From Effrenium voratum (Eukaryota > Sar > Dinophyceae > Suessiales > Symbiodiniaceae): a DNA stretch of 64,000 nucleotides. This document shows positions 1 through 12,036 of the stretch, in pieces. The DNA lies in the NCBI GenBank assembly GCA_963377175.1, contig CAUJNA010001602.1, positions 847,036 through 911,035 on the forward strand, given 5' to 3'. Made by a program: the position numbers and the translations under genes. The notes under the pieces are model-generated. The model worked only from the letters and a program-made list of their open reading frames with translations. It was not told where the DNA came from and searched no databases. The number at the start of each line of letters is the position of its first letter. The first letter of the stretch is position 1.

Positions 1-1433
1 GTGCAACTAAACTCACCAACACGAGATCCATGGGTCTCAAGCCTAGTATCATACCGTCTAGATTTGCCCTCGACAGATTCGAGATTCAGCAGGTGTCCCT
101 TTGCAAATAGAAAGATTTCACCCATGTGCAACTAAACTCACCAACACGAGATCCATGGGTCTGGAGCCTAGTATCATACCGTCTAGATTTGCCCTCGACA
201 GATTCGAGATTCAGCAGGTGTCCCTTTGCAAATAGAAAGATTTCACCCATGTGCAACTAAACTCACCAACACGAGATCCATGGGTCTGGAGCCTAGTATC
301 ACACGGTCTAGATTTGCCCTCGACAGATTCGAGATTCAGCAGGTGTCCCTTTGCAAATAGAAAGATTTCACCCATGTGCAACTAAACTCACCAACACGAG
401 ATCCATGGGTCTGGAGCCTAGTATCACACGGTCTAGATTTGCCCTCGACAGATTCGATTTGATTCAGCAGCAGGTGTCCCTTTGCAAATAGAAAGATTTC
501 ACCCATGTGCAACTAAACTCACCAACACGAGATCCATGGGTCTGGAGCCTAGTATCACACGGTCTAGATTTGCCCTGAGCACATTTGAGATTCGGCAGGT
601 GTCCCTTTGCAAATAGAAAGATTTCACCCATGTGCAACTAAACTCACCAACACGAGATCCATGGGTCTGGAGCCTAGTATCATACCGTCTAGATTTGCCC
701 TCAACAAATTCGAGATTCGGCAGGTGTTCCTTTGGAAATAGAAATGCCCATGTTCAACTAAACTCACCAACACGAGATCCATGGGTCTCAAGCCTAGTAT
801 CATACCGTCTAGATTTGCCCTCGACAGATTCGAGATTCGGCAGGTGTCCCTTTGCAAATAGAAAGGTTTCACCCATGTTCAACTAAACTCACCAACACGA
901 GATCCATGGGCCTGGAGCCTAGTATCATACTGTCTAGATTTGCCCTGAGCAGATTCGAGATTCGGTAGGTGTCCCTTTGGAAATAAAAACATTTCACCCA
1001 TGTTCAACTAAACTCACCAACGCGAGATCCATGGGTCTGGAGCCTAGTATCATACCGTCTAGATTTGCCCTGAGCACATTCGAGATTCGGCAGGTGTCCC
1101 TTTGCAAATAGAAAAAAAAAATCACCCATGTGCAACTAAACTCACCAACACGAGATCCATGGGTCTGGAGCCTAGTATCATACCGTCTAGATTTGCCCTC
1201 GACAGATTCGAGATTCGGCAGGTGTCCCTTTGGAAATAGAAAGATTTCACCCATGTTCAACTAAACTCACCAACACGAGATCCATGGGTCTGGAGCCTGG
1301 TATCATACCGTCTAGATTTGCCCTAAGCAGATTCGAGATTGAGTAGGTGTCCCTTTGCAAAGAGAAAGATTTCACCCATGTTCAACTAAACTCACCAACA
1401 CGAGATCCATGGGTCTGGAGCCTGGTATCATAC
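1..1433. repeat. 125-bp tandem satellite array
   Basis: Twelve head-to-tail copies start near 1, 126, 251, 376, 507, 632, 752, 877, 1002, 1130, 1255 and 1380; the last is cut short. The usual period is 125 bp, with units of 120 to 131 bp caused by small indels. Each unit begins GTGCAACTAAACTCACC or GTTCAACTAAACTCACC and ends near TTTCACCCAT. The left half is more homogeneous than the right. The array probably continues beyond the left edge of the window. Short open frames inside it repeat with the unit and are not genes. Confidence 0.95.
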
Positions 1434-1781
1434 TAGCTAACATCAGTCGCAGGTGACTTTGAACAACAAAAAGAGAAGGAAAAAAACGCTAACTGAGGGT
1501 ATCAACCGAATGGGGCACAGCGGGGTGTATGGGGGCACAGACATCAGCCGACAAGCCAGTGATGTTTCCTGGGAATTCGCAGCACTGGAGCTGCATGTGC
1601 TATGACCAAAGGAGACAAGCCCGTGGAACGACGATGCTGAGGCGCCAGGCCGCGTCCAGGCTCCAAAAAGGACTGGGCTCTATATATTTCCAGCCCAACA
1701 TCACCCCACCCACGAAAAGACTCACCTGAAACATCGCGCTTTCAACAAGGTAATGTTTGAGATAAACTTTGAAGGGGAAAT

Positions 1782-1951
1782 CTAGTTGGTTGCAATGGCA
1801 AGTCTCCCAGTGGCCTTGGCGATCATGGCTTGCAGCGCCTGTCGCTGAGACTCCTGGCCCAAGCCATGAGCCGACAACCTCTGGTTCTTGAAGACTTCAA
1901 GCTTTCCACTGCCCCCAAACCACCGCCAAGGGGCAGTGGCCGATAGAACTA
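1782..1951 (-). CDS. candidate terminal coding exon, unknown protein
   Basis: On the minus strand an open frame of about 55 codons ends in TAG at 1782-1784. It reads as ordinary protein: FGGSGKLEVFKNQRLSAHG, then QESQRQALQAMIAKATGRL and a final AIATN. The 5' edge is uncertain, because both ACCAG (exon from 1951) and an upstream ACAG are possible acceptors. No initiator is expected in an internal or last exon. I do not recognise the family. It may be the 3' end of a minus-strand gene whose earlier exons lie to the right, but that linkage is inference. Confidence 0.4.
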
Positions 1952-2053
1952 CTGGTACCCTGTTTCATAGTGAAAACGCGTCTTTGTATGGGCGGATGCA
2001 ACCTGAACTGCTCAAACGCTGAAAGTAAGGAAGATCAAAGCGGTGCCTATTGC

Positions 2054-2147
2054 CTTGATTGAAAATGTCATTCCACCCAGCGGGTCCGCATGCACCATTG
2101 TCAGATTGTTCATGTTGGCCGTGTCATGGCTCCCTTGAAACGGACTC
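2054..2147 (-). CDS. candidate internal coding exon with GC donor
   Basis: The minus strand reads openly as SPFQGSHDTANMNNLTM followed by VHADPLGGMTFSIK. It is bounded by a CCGACAAG acceptor and an AAG|GCAATA donor. GC donors are tolerated in dinoflagellate introns (family knowledge). The frame does not join cleanly to the 1782-1951 candidate through the nearest acceptor, so the two may not be adjacent exons of one transcript. The function is unknown. Confidence 0.3.
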
Positions 2148-2629
2148 CTTGTCGGCAATCCCAGTCTAAAGACTCGCAGAATAATATACCAGTGCTCGCC
2201 TCCGTCAGATTGTCACTTCAATTGTCGCACTGCGCGAAAATTGATGGACTTGATCTGCAAAAAAAATAGCTATAGTTTGTTTAGCATAAGTGTACATTCG
2301 TACGGCAAACATCCAATTTGTGGGTCTACTTCAAAATGGGAGTCCCCAAGGAAACCAGCCATTCGCCTCTTGAAACAAGTAGCAAAACACTATCAGGGTG
2401 TGGTGGGAGCAACACTTTGCAGCTCGCAAACACAGTTTTGTTGTTGGCATATCGAGTCGACTGGAGGAGAGGCTCGGTGTTTGATCCCCAGCTGACTGGT
2501 GCGACCATGCAAGGGGAACCGCGCGGTATGATTGGTTGTGCGATAACGGAACCCGCCTATGAACCCCAGTAGTCAGTGATTCAGATCCTTATTCACTGGG
2601 CATGCCATTCCTTGAACATATCCTGATAA
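2148..2629. other. non-coding, no recognisable feature
   Basis: The sequence is of mixed composition. Open frames present on both strands are short and show no protein-like character. I see nothing else here. Confidence 0.5.
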
Positions 2630-4400
2630 ACCACCAAAACCGACAAAAAAAAAAAACGAAAACCAGCAAATACCAAACAATCCAAAAAAACACCAAACAC
2701 ATCGAAACCAGCACCAACAAAAAAAGAAAAACGAAAACAAACACATGGAAACCAATACCAACAAAAACACACCAAACCCAAAACAAACACATCGAAACCA
2801 ACGCCAACAAAAACACATCAAAACCAAAACAAGTACATCGAAACCAACACCAGCAAAAACACATCAAAACCAATACAAACACATCGAAACCAACACCAGC
2901 AAAAACACATCAAACCCAAAACAAACACATCGAAACCAACACCAACAAAAACACATCAAAACCAAAACAACATCGAAACCAACACCAACAACACAGATCA
3001 AAACCAAAACAAGCACATCGAAACCAACACCAGCAAAGACACATCAAACCCAAAACAAACACATCGAAACCAACACCAACAAAAACACATCAAACCCAAA
3101 ACAAAAACACATCAAACCCAACACCAACAAAAACACATCAAACCCAAAACAAACACATCGAAACCAACACCAACAAAAACAAATCAAAACCAAGACAATC
3201 ACATCGAAACCAACACCAACAAAACACATGAAAACCAAAACAAACACATCGAAATTAACACTAACAAAAATACGTCAAACTCACATCGAAACCAACACCA
3301 ACAAAAACACATTGAACCAAAACAAGCACATCGAAACAAACACCAACAAAAGCACATCAGTCCCAAAACAAACACATCAAAACCAACACCAACAAAAATA
3401 CATCAAACCCAACACCAAAACAAAAACACCTCAAACCAAAATCCAAAACACAAACACATAAAACCCAAATTCAAAACAAAAACACATCAAACCCAAAACC
3501 AACAAAAACACCTCAAACCCAAAACCAAAACAAAAACACATCAAGCCCAACACCAAAACAAAAACACATCAACCCCAAAGCAAAAACAACAAAACATCAA
3601 ACCCAAAACCAAAACAAAAACACATCAAACACAAAATAAAAACAAAAACAGATCAAACCCAAAACAAAAACAACCAACACCAAAACAAAAACACAACAAA
3701 CCCAAAACCAAAACAATAACACATCAAACCCAAAACCAACACAAAACACATAAAACCCAAAACACAAACAAAAACACGTCAATGCCACAACAAAAACAAT
3801 AAACATCAAACCCAAAACCAAAACCAAAACACATTAACCCAAAACCAAAACAAAAACACATCAAACCCAAGACAAAAACAAAAACACATCAAACCCAATG
3901 CCAAAACAAACACATCGAAACCACAACCAACAAAAACATATCAAACCCAAAACAAAAACACATTAATTTTGAAATACAAACAAAAAACATCAAAACCAAA
4001 ACCAAAACAAAAACACATCAAACCCAAAACCAACAAAACACACATCAAACCCAAAACCAGAACAAAAACACATCAAACCCAAAACCAACAAAAACACATC
4101 AAACCCAAAACCAAAACAAAAACAAATCAAACCCAAAACCAAACCAAAACACATCAACCCCCCCCCCCCCCAAAAAAAAAAAAGAACATCCAACCCAAAA
4201 CAAAAACAAAAACACATCAAACCCAAAATCAAAACAAAAACACAAAACAAAAACACATCAACCCAAAACAATGACAATAAACATCAAAACCAAAACCAAC
4301 ACAAACACATCGAAACCAGAACATCAAACCCAAAACCAACAAAAACCAAACCAATCAAACAAAAAACAAACCCAAACAAGCCGAACAAACAAAAAAAACA
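2630..4400. repeat. A/C-rich degenerate minisatellite
   Basis: About 1.8 kb of tandem, imperfect units of roughly 27-36 bp is built on AACACATCAAACCCAAAACC and AACACATCGAAACCAACACC. Two sub-families, CATCGAAACC and CATCAAACCC, alternate in blocks. The plus strand almost lacks G and T. The composition keeps long frames open (for example 2602-3231 and 2745-3461, Lys/Thr/Asn/Gln-rich), but these follow the repeat and are not supported as genes. A run of C at 4149-4161 followed by A interrupts the array. Confidence 0.9.
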
Positions 4401-4448
4401 ACCCCACGGCCGTATCTCCGACATCGGCTTCGAGGCTAACCCCCGCGC

Positions 4449-4546
4449 CTTGAGCCTCAGCAAGGCCTCCGCCTTGGCCAGCAGCACGTCCCGCGCCAGG
4501 CCGGCGCCCTTGGCGCGCTCCAAGGCGCCCCGCAGCCTCCCCGGAG
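4449..4546 (-). CDS. candidate coding exon, helical Ala/Leu/Arg-rich segment
   Basis: The minus strand reads PGRLRGALERAKGAGL, then ARDVLLAKAEALLRLK, with almost every codon ending in G or C. This is far from the composition around it. The exon is bounded by a CGCTCAG acceptor and an AAG|GCGCGG (GC-type) donor. The sequence predicts an amphipathic helix. The frame runs on for a few residues beyond the donor into low-complexity sequence. No family is assigned. The strong third-position bias is the main evidence. Confidence 0.5.
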
Positions 4547-4917
4547 CTGAGCGGAGCTGAGGGGAGCTCAGGGGAGACAGCTGAAAAAGGCGCTTTTGGA
4601 GAAATCGCAAATTGATCTGAAGAAGTTTCGGAGAAATCGCAAGTTGTCAGTTTCAAAGAGAAAGGGAGGGAAAGCATGAGGGTTATTTCCATTTTTTATG
4701 CTTAATATATTGCCTTGTTTCCCCAGTGCATTGCCCCTTGCAAAGATGTGGCAGCAGCCTCTTCTTTTTCTCGGCTTTTGAGGCAGAGGATATCAAGTAA
4801 GGGATCACGAAGGTTTTGTCTTTATGAATCCCCTTCTGCGAATTCGTTTGGAGCCCAACAGGCTTCACAAAAGAGATGTTCCTAAAAATGGGTGCGCCTT
4901 TTTTGAGCGTACCCCGT

Positions 4918-4990
4918 TTTTTGATGGGTTTCAAAGCAAACCAAAAGGACAGCCACCGATTTTGGGGGTCCCCTAAAACAGATGCACCAA
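4918..4990 (-). repeat. dispersed intronic repeat, family 2 (introner-like)
   Basis: Read on the minus strand it contains GTTTTAGGGGACCCCCAAAA and then CTTTTGGTTTGCTTTG. Related copies occur at 25583-25675 and 52068-52170 on the same strand, and a related copy in the opposite orientation lies near 10683-10745. This copy lies about 40 bases inside the intron that follows the 5032-5124 exon. The matching position of the other two copies suggests an introner family. Confidence 0.5.
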
Positions 4991-5031
4991 AATAATCGCT
5001 TTTTGCAATCCATGTGAATCAGGAGAGGGAC

Positions 5032-5124
5032 CTCTCGACATCCGAGGATCGCGTGCAAATCGCCCGCGAAAGACGCGACCAGCCTGTCAATGGCTGACTC
5101 CACTGGAAGCGCCGGAGGCGGCAC
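5032..5124 (-). CDS. candidate internal coding exon, 31 codons
   Basis: The minus strand reads VPPPALPVESAIDRLVASF, then AGDLHAILGCRE. It is framed by ACCGCAG|GTGCC at the acceptor and GAGAG|GTCCCT at the donor. Both are canonical, and the length of 93 bases keeps phase 0. A family-2 repeat begins just inside the downstream intron. The protein family is not recognised. Confidence 0.5.
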
Positions 5125-5639
5125 CTGCGGTATCCAAAATTCACAAAAGGACGCCGTGTTGGTTGCTTTTCAAAGGGAAACGAGGAGACATGCAAACATG
5201 TTGAGGGACCTCCCATTTTTGGGAACACCCCATTGTTCTTGGCCCAGCAGCATTGGCACGTCTGAGCAGTTTCTATGCTAGCCGAAGCAACATGCCAATC
5301 CAGGTAAAACAGCCGAATTCGGCTCAAGCTCGTCCTTGTATGCATGATGTTCTGAGTGTGTGTGTGTGTGACCTTACCCATGAAGTTTCTTTGCATAGGG
5401 GCTTCCACTTGTTTGGGGCTGGCAAAGTATTCTACATCACCCAGAAAGGTCCCACGCAAAAAGCAACTGCAAACCAAGGTGCATACCTCACCACACCTGT
5501 GTTTCTTAAAATGGGGAAATCCTCCCCTCGCAAAATCAAAACAAACAGAAGTTGTTTTCGTTTGGTGTCCCTTCAAAGGAACCCCAAAAAGGTACCCTCA
5601 AAGTCTAAAGACTCCCCCCATCCAACCCAACCCCCCCCC

Positions 5640-5755
5640 CCGGCCGGAAGTGACCCGCTTACGCGCCTCCGGGGTGTCGGCCCCGTGCAGGGAGCAGGCC
5701 CGGGAATGGCTCCGCGAGGGGCCCCGGGACGTGTTCCGCGACTGCGCCGGAGAGG
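5640..5755. CDS. GC-rich exon candidate, strand ambiguous
   Basis: This is a GC-rich island in lower-GC surroundings. On the plus strand VTRLRASGVSAPCREQAR, then EWLREGPRDVFRDCAGE, is followed by GAG|GTCAGG and preceded by a long C tract ending GGAAG. On the minus strand a Ser/Arg-rich frame (SRNTSRGPSRSHSRACS...) lies between GGCGCAG and C|GTAAGC. Third positions are G or C on both readings. I favour it being coding but cannot fix the strand. Confidence 0.35.
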
Positions 5756-8393
5756 TCAGGCCTCCGCGCAGCGACTCACGCGGGCTGACCCCGTCGGAAG
5801 TCGGAAGCAAGGGGTGTGGACAGAAGAGAAAAAGCCAGGATGTGTGTTACATGTGTTTTTTGGGTGGGTGCTCTACGGATTGGGTTTCCTGATATATGTG
5901 CTTTTTCATGGGTGCTCCACACATGGAGTTTCGGACTCATTCCCGCCCATTGTCGTGCTGGTGACGGTAATGCTAGTGCAGCCCTGGATTCTACCTGGAA
6001 GCCCCACGGAGGGTCTCTGTTTCGGTGTGTCGTTTTCTGGAGCACCTCCAAAACAGTTGGTTTGCACTTGGCTTCCCACAAGAGTGACCCCTGAATTCAT
6101 ACCAACTCGCAAAAGACACACACACAGTGTTTCTGGTTGGTTTTCCCTTGATTGTGAAAAAGTTGGTTTTCCTTTTTGGCTTCTTGTTGGCTGCTTTGGA
6201 CATGTCTGGCTTACAAGGCATCTGAGCTCCCCCGCGGGAGCGCGTCTGCCGGTGAATGCTGCTCGGGCTATTGCAGCGCGACTGGCCTGTGAGTCGGAAG
6301 GCTACCAGGCCTTCCGAAGGCCACACCAAGATGCAACGAGAAGGAAGAAACGAGAAGTTTGAAGGCCACTTCACCCGAACGATAAAACACTTGACGGGAA
6401 GAAGCTGAAGGCCTTCAAACACTTTTTTCCAGTCCCCTTGCAAGCGAGCTGCGCCTTTTCTTCCCGCCGGCCCCCGCACTGTGGAGGATCTTTGCCAGCC
6501 ACACAATGCTAAGCTGAGGAGCAAAGGCCTTCGACTCAGCATGACCTCTCAGGTGTCAAAGCGTTATCCTCGGATCAGGACGCAAACTGCCAGCAGTTCA
6601 TGCACGACACCGGCAGAATCAACATCGCATCGCAATGCATGTCATACAAAGCTGGCAAGTCCAACAGCTTGATCGGTGGAAACAATGCAAAGTCTCGGCA
6701 AAGAAGTGCCCCATGCTGTCTTGGATGTGCTATACATACATATGTTAGCTATCTACATACGGTCGCGGCTTTTTGGCGCGCAAACGGCTCGAATCTGGAA
6801 TTTAAACCGCTGACCAACCTGAACAAAAAACGGACCAAGGAAAGAACTTGAAATTGGCCACGGAGGCTAGGGAATCAATGGTCAAAGTAGTATCAACCAA
6901 ACATGCAGACTGCACACACTTCTGTGTGGTTTGGTAAAGTTGTTGGACCCAAGGCAACCAACACGCGCTGTGCTTGCGCGACGCATGCTTGAACCATTCC
7001 AACAGTGGAATGGAAACGATGCCCACGACTGGAAGGAATAGAAACCTCAAATAAAGTAACAGTCGCTTGCTGCCAAGATGAAGGCTTCAAAACGTGTTCT
7101 GTGTTCGTCCTGGTGGCTTCCCGGTTCACCAACCTCTGTGTGCGTCTGGGCTGGCAAAACAGGAATAAGGCACATGTACTAGTCATGGCCATTTCCAACC
7201 GGCAGAAACACAACTGGGGAAAAAAACAAACACGGACACCCGCTTTAACTGCAAAACGAACAGTTTGAAAAGTTGGAGTTGCCATTTCAGCAAATGGAAG
7301 CTAAAAGGTCCAAAACTCTGTCCCACTTCCTGACGTTTGCAACCCAGTCCTCGCTGAAACCAGGGCAATGAGCCAAACAGGCAGCCACCTCCCGACGCAA
7401 ACAACGCGGTGTTTTCTCGGGGCCCCAAGCACGGGCAATGGGCGGGGCAAATGGGGCCACGGGGGCAACGCGCGCGCAGGTCGAGCATACACCCTGAGGG
7501 CGTATTTTGCGATACGATCTAAAATGAGGCTGCCTCTTGGCTGACTCTCCAGTTTGTACTGAATCCCCAGCACGTGTTTGACCCTCCCGCGTTGAAACAG
7601 GAGCAGGAGTTCTTCTCTCAAAGTACACAGTTGGCACATCCATGTCATCGAGCACGGCGCAAAAACATAGGACGACCCCCCGCCCTCCCCAATTGAATTG
7701 GCAAAACCGCTGTTTGCATAGGTGCCCTTTTAGGGCAAATAGATGACCCTGGCAGATGATGAAACCAGCAGCTAAACCAGGAATCGCCATCTATGTTCCT
7801 ACCAAAACCAAAAAGGACACCTATGGCTGTTTGGATATCCCCACCCCAAGGGGGCAGAGCTCCGGCTGCCTCGTCCGCGCGGCGGCCACGAGGACTGGCC
7901 AGCCCTGAGAGAACACGATTGGAATGGGGGGGATCTGGCCATGGGTCAAAAGCCAAATCGGTTAGCCCCCAGTGAACATCCCAATCCAACCACTAAAATA
8001 GGTTCTAAAATGGGTGGTGAATTCACCGATGACCCCAAAATGGTACCATTGGTTTTGACCCACAGCCATCTGGGAGTCGAATGATTCCCGGAAGGGAACA
8101 TGGAAAATTAGGGACTCCTAAAATCCTATTGATTCCTAAAAGGAAATCCGGCATACAACCCAACAACCATCTATGAACGAAACTTCATGGGGTTCAAGGT
8201 TGAAAAACTCCGGCAGGTGAGGTCGAGATTCCATTTGCCCAGATGCATGTGCCCGAACTGCTATTGGGACATCCCGACCGTTCTTGGAAATGGTGCAAAC
8301 CGGGGAACGTGTACCTAGAACGTCACGTTCTTTGTGAATTCTTTGGTAAGCCGAGGACTTGCCTCAACCCACACCAGAGTGACTCTGCACAAG
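5756..8393. other. intron-like or intergenic stretch, no firm gene
   Basis: Moderate-GC sequence contains scattered fragments resembling the dispersed repeats. A weak GC-rich island at 7845-7920 could be an exon on either strand (LRLPRPRGGHEDWPALR on plus, LASPRGRRADEAAGALPP on minus). Another Arg/Pro-rich island lies near 7390-7490. Neither has convincing splice borders on one strand only. Nothing else is recognised. Confidence 0.4.
7930..8075 (+). repeat. dispersed repeat, family 1
   Basis: It contains GGCCATGGGTCAAAA, then CCCCCAGTGAACATCCC, CACTAAAATAGGTT and TTTTGACCCACAGCCAT. The same blocks recur in reverse-complement order at 11873-12036, and parts recur near 22.7-23.0, 50.5 and 53.0 kb. 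No coding capacity is seen. It is likely an intronic mobile or introner-type sequence. Confidence 0.6.
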
Positions 8394-8468
8394 GCAGCTT
8401 GCTGAGGTCCCAGCGTCAGCAGTGCTTGTGGTGGAGTTGGCGCCGGATGTGCCAGAAACTGTGGTGAC
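8394..8468 (-). CDS. candidate Ser/Thr-rich exon
   Basis: The minus strand reads VTTVSGTSGANSTTST, then ADAGTSASCLVQ. It is bounded by CGTGAG|GTCACC and GCAGA|GTCACT. It lies downstream on the same strand of a second Ser/Thr-rich island at about 8600-8715. Together these suggest a low-complexity, possibly O-glycosylated or extracellular, region of one protein (inference). Confidence 0.35.
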
Positions 8469-8599
8469 CTCACGAAAGGGCACCAAAGGGCAAGGGACGC
8501 CTGAGTATGGAAACCTTGTAAAGGGGTCGGCCCTAAACCACCTCATCAAACAGGCCTCATGTCGCACCGATTTGTGACAAGGGCGCCGCTCTTCCTTTT

Positions 8600-8715
8600 T
8601 CCTTTCTTGTCTGACAAGCCGCAGCTTCTGACGCACTTGTGGAGGTACTTGTGGACGCACTCGTGGATATGTCTGTGGACATAGAACTTGTGCTCGTAGT
8701 GGTGGCCTCACTTCC
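8600..8715 (-). CDS. candidate Ser/Thr-rich exon
   Basis: The minus strand reads GSEATTTSTSSMSTDIST, then SASTSTSTSASEAAACQTR. The Ser/Thr run is encoded by varied codons rather than a pure DNA repeat, which favours selection on the protein. The borders are not certain; CCGCAG|GGGTCC is a possible acceptor. It is probably in the same transcript as 8394-8468. Confidence 0.35.
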
Positions 8716-11694
8716 AATTTCATGGACCCCTGCGGGTCTATGGTGAGGTCCATCCCTGGATAAGCCGAACATCTAGGATGGGTTCTCAACAAGGCCTTCT
8801 CAGGGGGTAAATAAGGCGATCGAACCCCTCGTGGTTCGTGACATTCACATCCAGGGCTGTTTCACCTGCATCTGTCACCCATCTGAGCCCTGGACGCTTG
8901 TTGGACCCATTGTCGAGGGAGTCACCTGTCAACGGCTGTTCGCTGCGAAAGCAATAAGTACAACTGGGTTTGGCCTAGGACATGTTGCGCTACATATTGT
9001 CATGGGGCCCAGGAGAAATGCGTTCAACAAGTGCAAGAGTACCCATTCTGACCATGCTTCATGGAAATTGGCCTCTTGATTGCACGGCTCGACGGCATCA
9101 GGAATCAAGGTCAATCGGGTTTTGCGACAGCCAGGTACAGGTCCGACAGCGAAAGTAAAAGCAATCAATTGCCGAAACTCAACCTGATATCAGCTGTGAT
9201 CATCTTCGGTGCCATTTGCAAGCGAAGTTGGCCTTTTCTGGACAGAATGATGGCTGAAATCGGAGCATGTGAGAGCCCAATGTGCGAGATTCACATCTGG
9301 GTGAATCAAGAACCAAGGAACCTCCATCGGTGAAATCGGTCGCAGACCAAGCCCTTTTGTGCTGTGATCTCATTTGCCCAGTTTGAAGTACTTGGTATTC
9401 AGACCTTGGTTTAGGGTCTGACTTGTCATGGAACCAATGTCCCGATAAGGGACCTCGCGGTACTGAAGCCCTTGTTGTGGGTCCCGGATTGAAACGTTGA
9501 ATGTATGCATCAATGGCGATACATATTGGTGAGGAACCCTCCCAAAATGGTCTGCGGAAATAAGTCCCCACCTCCTAAATAACGCCCACCAAAGGGTCCC
9601 GAGTTAACATTCACACTCATATATGTGCCCATGGTATGGTGCTCTTTACGCTTCACTCTTGGATATCAGGACTTTCAGGGCTTGCACAATTTTGAGACCT
9701 ACCCTCTAAGAGCGCGACGATGGTGAAGGCGCTGGGAAGGGTAATCTGGTCACCTCAAGGCACCGAGGGAGGCTCGGTGCTCTAGGAGCGCTTGCCAGTT
9801 TGCTGAAAATGGTTGTCTGTTCAAGGTTTGTCGGGCGAAACAAACACACAGCTTCTCAAAAAAGGAAACAAACATCTTCAACCACATGCTAGAGTTGCTA
9901 GAGGAAAAGAGCCGGGAAGGGAGAACAACACAGCAGCGGGATTTTCCCAAGCGAGCTTCATTTGAAGATCCGCCAAACAGCTCACCAATGCTTGCGGTTC
10001 ACCTTCAGCCAAAATCGTGTTTCTTTTTGTTTGGGACTCATCCAGTTCCGTCCCTTCGTGCCATTTCATCCAAGCCGCGAAGCCCGGCTGAGGCCCAGTT
10101 TGTGGCATCTCGCGTCCAGAGCCGCAGCTCCTGTGGAGTGAGCCGATCTGCTGGACATTTTCATGCAGCACCCCTGAAAACCGAGTTAACACTTGAGGGT
10201 GTGGGGGTCCAAGTTGTGCAGAGGCAATGGATTCCTGGAAAGCTGTCAGTCGCAAACGGCAAACCCCTTGTTGTCGCGCTGTTTTGCCCCAAGAAGATCG
10301 GTCCCATTCCACTAATCAGTTGCACATGTAACATTTCTCGATCAGCTTTGTTCCTGCCACAGAGAAGGAGCGATTTTTGTCCCCAAAGCAGCCAGGACCT
10401 AAAGTTTTCAGGGAAAAAAAAAGGCAGCTGCTCTTCCATCCGGAAATCCAGATTTCCAAGGAGTGATATCCTCCGCACATGCAAAATTTGAGGTTCAACA
10501 AACCCAGGGATTCATGGATTGGGCTGCTTGCCCCACGGATGGTCTAGAATGGCACACCGCCCCATTAAGCAACCGGCCGAAAAGCGGCCGCAAGCATCCT
10601 CCACAGACCCGGATGTGTTGCCCAGATAGACAGCATTGTCCTTAGGCAAGAGCGCTCGGAACATAACATGACAAGTGCGCGTCTGGATTTTGTGGGACCC
10701 CAAAAATGGCTGGTGTCCTTTTGGCTCCCTTTAAAAACCATCCAAAGGGGGTACCAACTCCAAAAACGGAACCACAGCCAAGTGGATCTTGCCTCGATCG
10801 CGTGCCTAATCTCCATTGGCTGCATGGCTACGGTACCCCTTCTGGCGGCCGGAGCTCTCTACCCCGACAAAGCCGCTTTGACTACGGCACCTGAATTTCA
10901 CAGGGAACTCCCTCAAGAACCTGCCCTTCCATGTGTTGCCTCCCTGAAAGGCCCAACCCTTTGGGAAACCGAGCTGCGTGTCGCTCGCTACATAGCCGCT
11001 ACAACATCCCTTCCCCCAGTGAACTGGACCAGTGAAATGAAGCTCCGACCCCTCAACATGGGCTCCAGAACTTCAAAGTCCCAACGGTAACGCTTTGAGC
11101 AGCCCAGAACCCTTCACTGGTTCCGCCTGCGTGAGTACAAAGGCTTGAAGTTTGCCAACTTGTGGGCTTTGGGCTGGCATACAAATGGGTCGAAAAAATC
11201 AAATAAGGCTGCACCAATAAGGGCATCAAATAAGGCTGCGACGGTGGTCTTGGGCGCTGCTCACTTCTCTTTCCAATTCCAAGGAACGGAACCGAATAGC
11301 AAGCATATTTTGCGTTTCAATCAAACGCAAAAAGAACATACCCGGAGCCGTTAAGTTGACCGCGTGTCTACACATTACAAAAAGAGCATGTTTCTGTTGT
11401 CCAACATACCAAGAACTATAAGGTGAGAACGACCCCGTGCACTTCCATATTGGTGGGCGGGTACCAAGCTGCCCAGTGAGTTTGGTGATACTTGGGCTCC
11501 CCCATGCGATCGCGTTGATCATCCCTGGCTCCTTAGCTCTCCTGGGTGTCTAAATAGAGACCCCAAAACATGTGTGTGTGTGTGTGTTCCCCTTGAATTC
11601 CCTTTGAACCGCCCCTCCTTTTTTGGAGGCTACTTTTTCCAACAGACCCCCTTTGAACCCCATGGCCACGACCCCATGGCCCAGACCCGCAGAC
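8716..11694. other. non-coding or undetected exons
   Basis: Mixed sequence without a convincing exon. The open frames, such as 9886-10491 plus, lack codon bias and overlap equally long frames on the other strand. A family-2-like repeat in plus orientation lies near 10683-10745. A short TG run lies at 11571-11588. Confidence 0.4.
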
Positions 11695-11783
11695 CCGCCG
11701 AGCCACCGTCTCGTCCAGCGCCAAGGCGTCGAGGCCCGGCGGCAGGGCGCTGGTGGCGGCGCTGGTGGCGTCGGACTGCCAGC
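11695..11783 (-). CDS. candidate coding exon, Ala/Leu-rich
   Basis: The minus strand reads SDATSAATSALPPGLDALA, then LDETVARR, with nearly all third positions G or C. It is bounded by TCGCCAG at the acceptor (a second AG lies 8 bases inside) and CGGCGG|GTCTGC at the donor. Family-1 repeat sequence flanks it on the right (11805 onward). Function is unknown. Confidence 0.5.
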
Positions 11784-11804
11784 CTGGCGACGAAAATTGC
11801 CCCA

Positions 11805-12036
11805 TGTGGCCATGGGTCAAAACCGTTTTGGGATCCCATTTGGGTATGGGTCAAAATTGAACCAACACAAAACCGCAGGTTTTAGTCCTTGGTTCTATTT
11901 ACCAGGGTTCCATGTTAGGTACCTAGTTTTGACCCACAGCCATTTTGGGATAGGTGCACCACCCAACCTATTTTAGTGGGGATCGGGATGTTCACTGGGG
12001 GTACGATTTGGATTTTGACCCATGGCCATGGTTCCC
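11805..12036 (-). repeat. dispersed repeat, family 1, with internal inverted arms
   Basis: Bases 11873-12036 are the reverse complement of the 7930-8075 copy: GACCCATGGCCATGG, TTCACTGGGGG, ACCTATTTTAGTGG and TTTTGACCCACAGCCATTTT are in matching order. The part at 11808-11860 (GGCCATGGGTCAAAACC) is an inverted partner of 11930-11960, so a fold-back is possible. Confidence 0.6.

Noticed and set aside
1..1433. Possible CRISPR array
   Set aside because: The repeat is a continuous 125-bp satellite without unique spacers, and the host is eukaryotic.
2602..3461. Lys/Thr/Asn/Gln-rich frames of 209 and 238 codons
   Set aside because: They track the A/C-rich minisatellite; two different frames are open at once and neither has a non-repeat domain.
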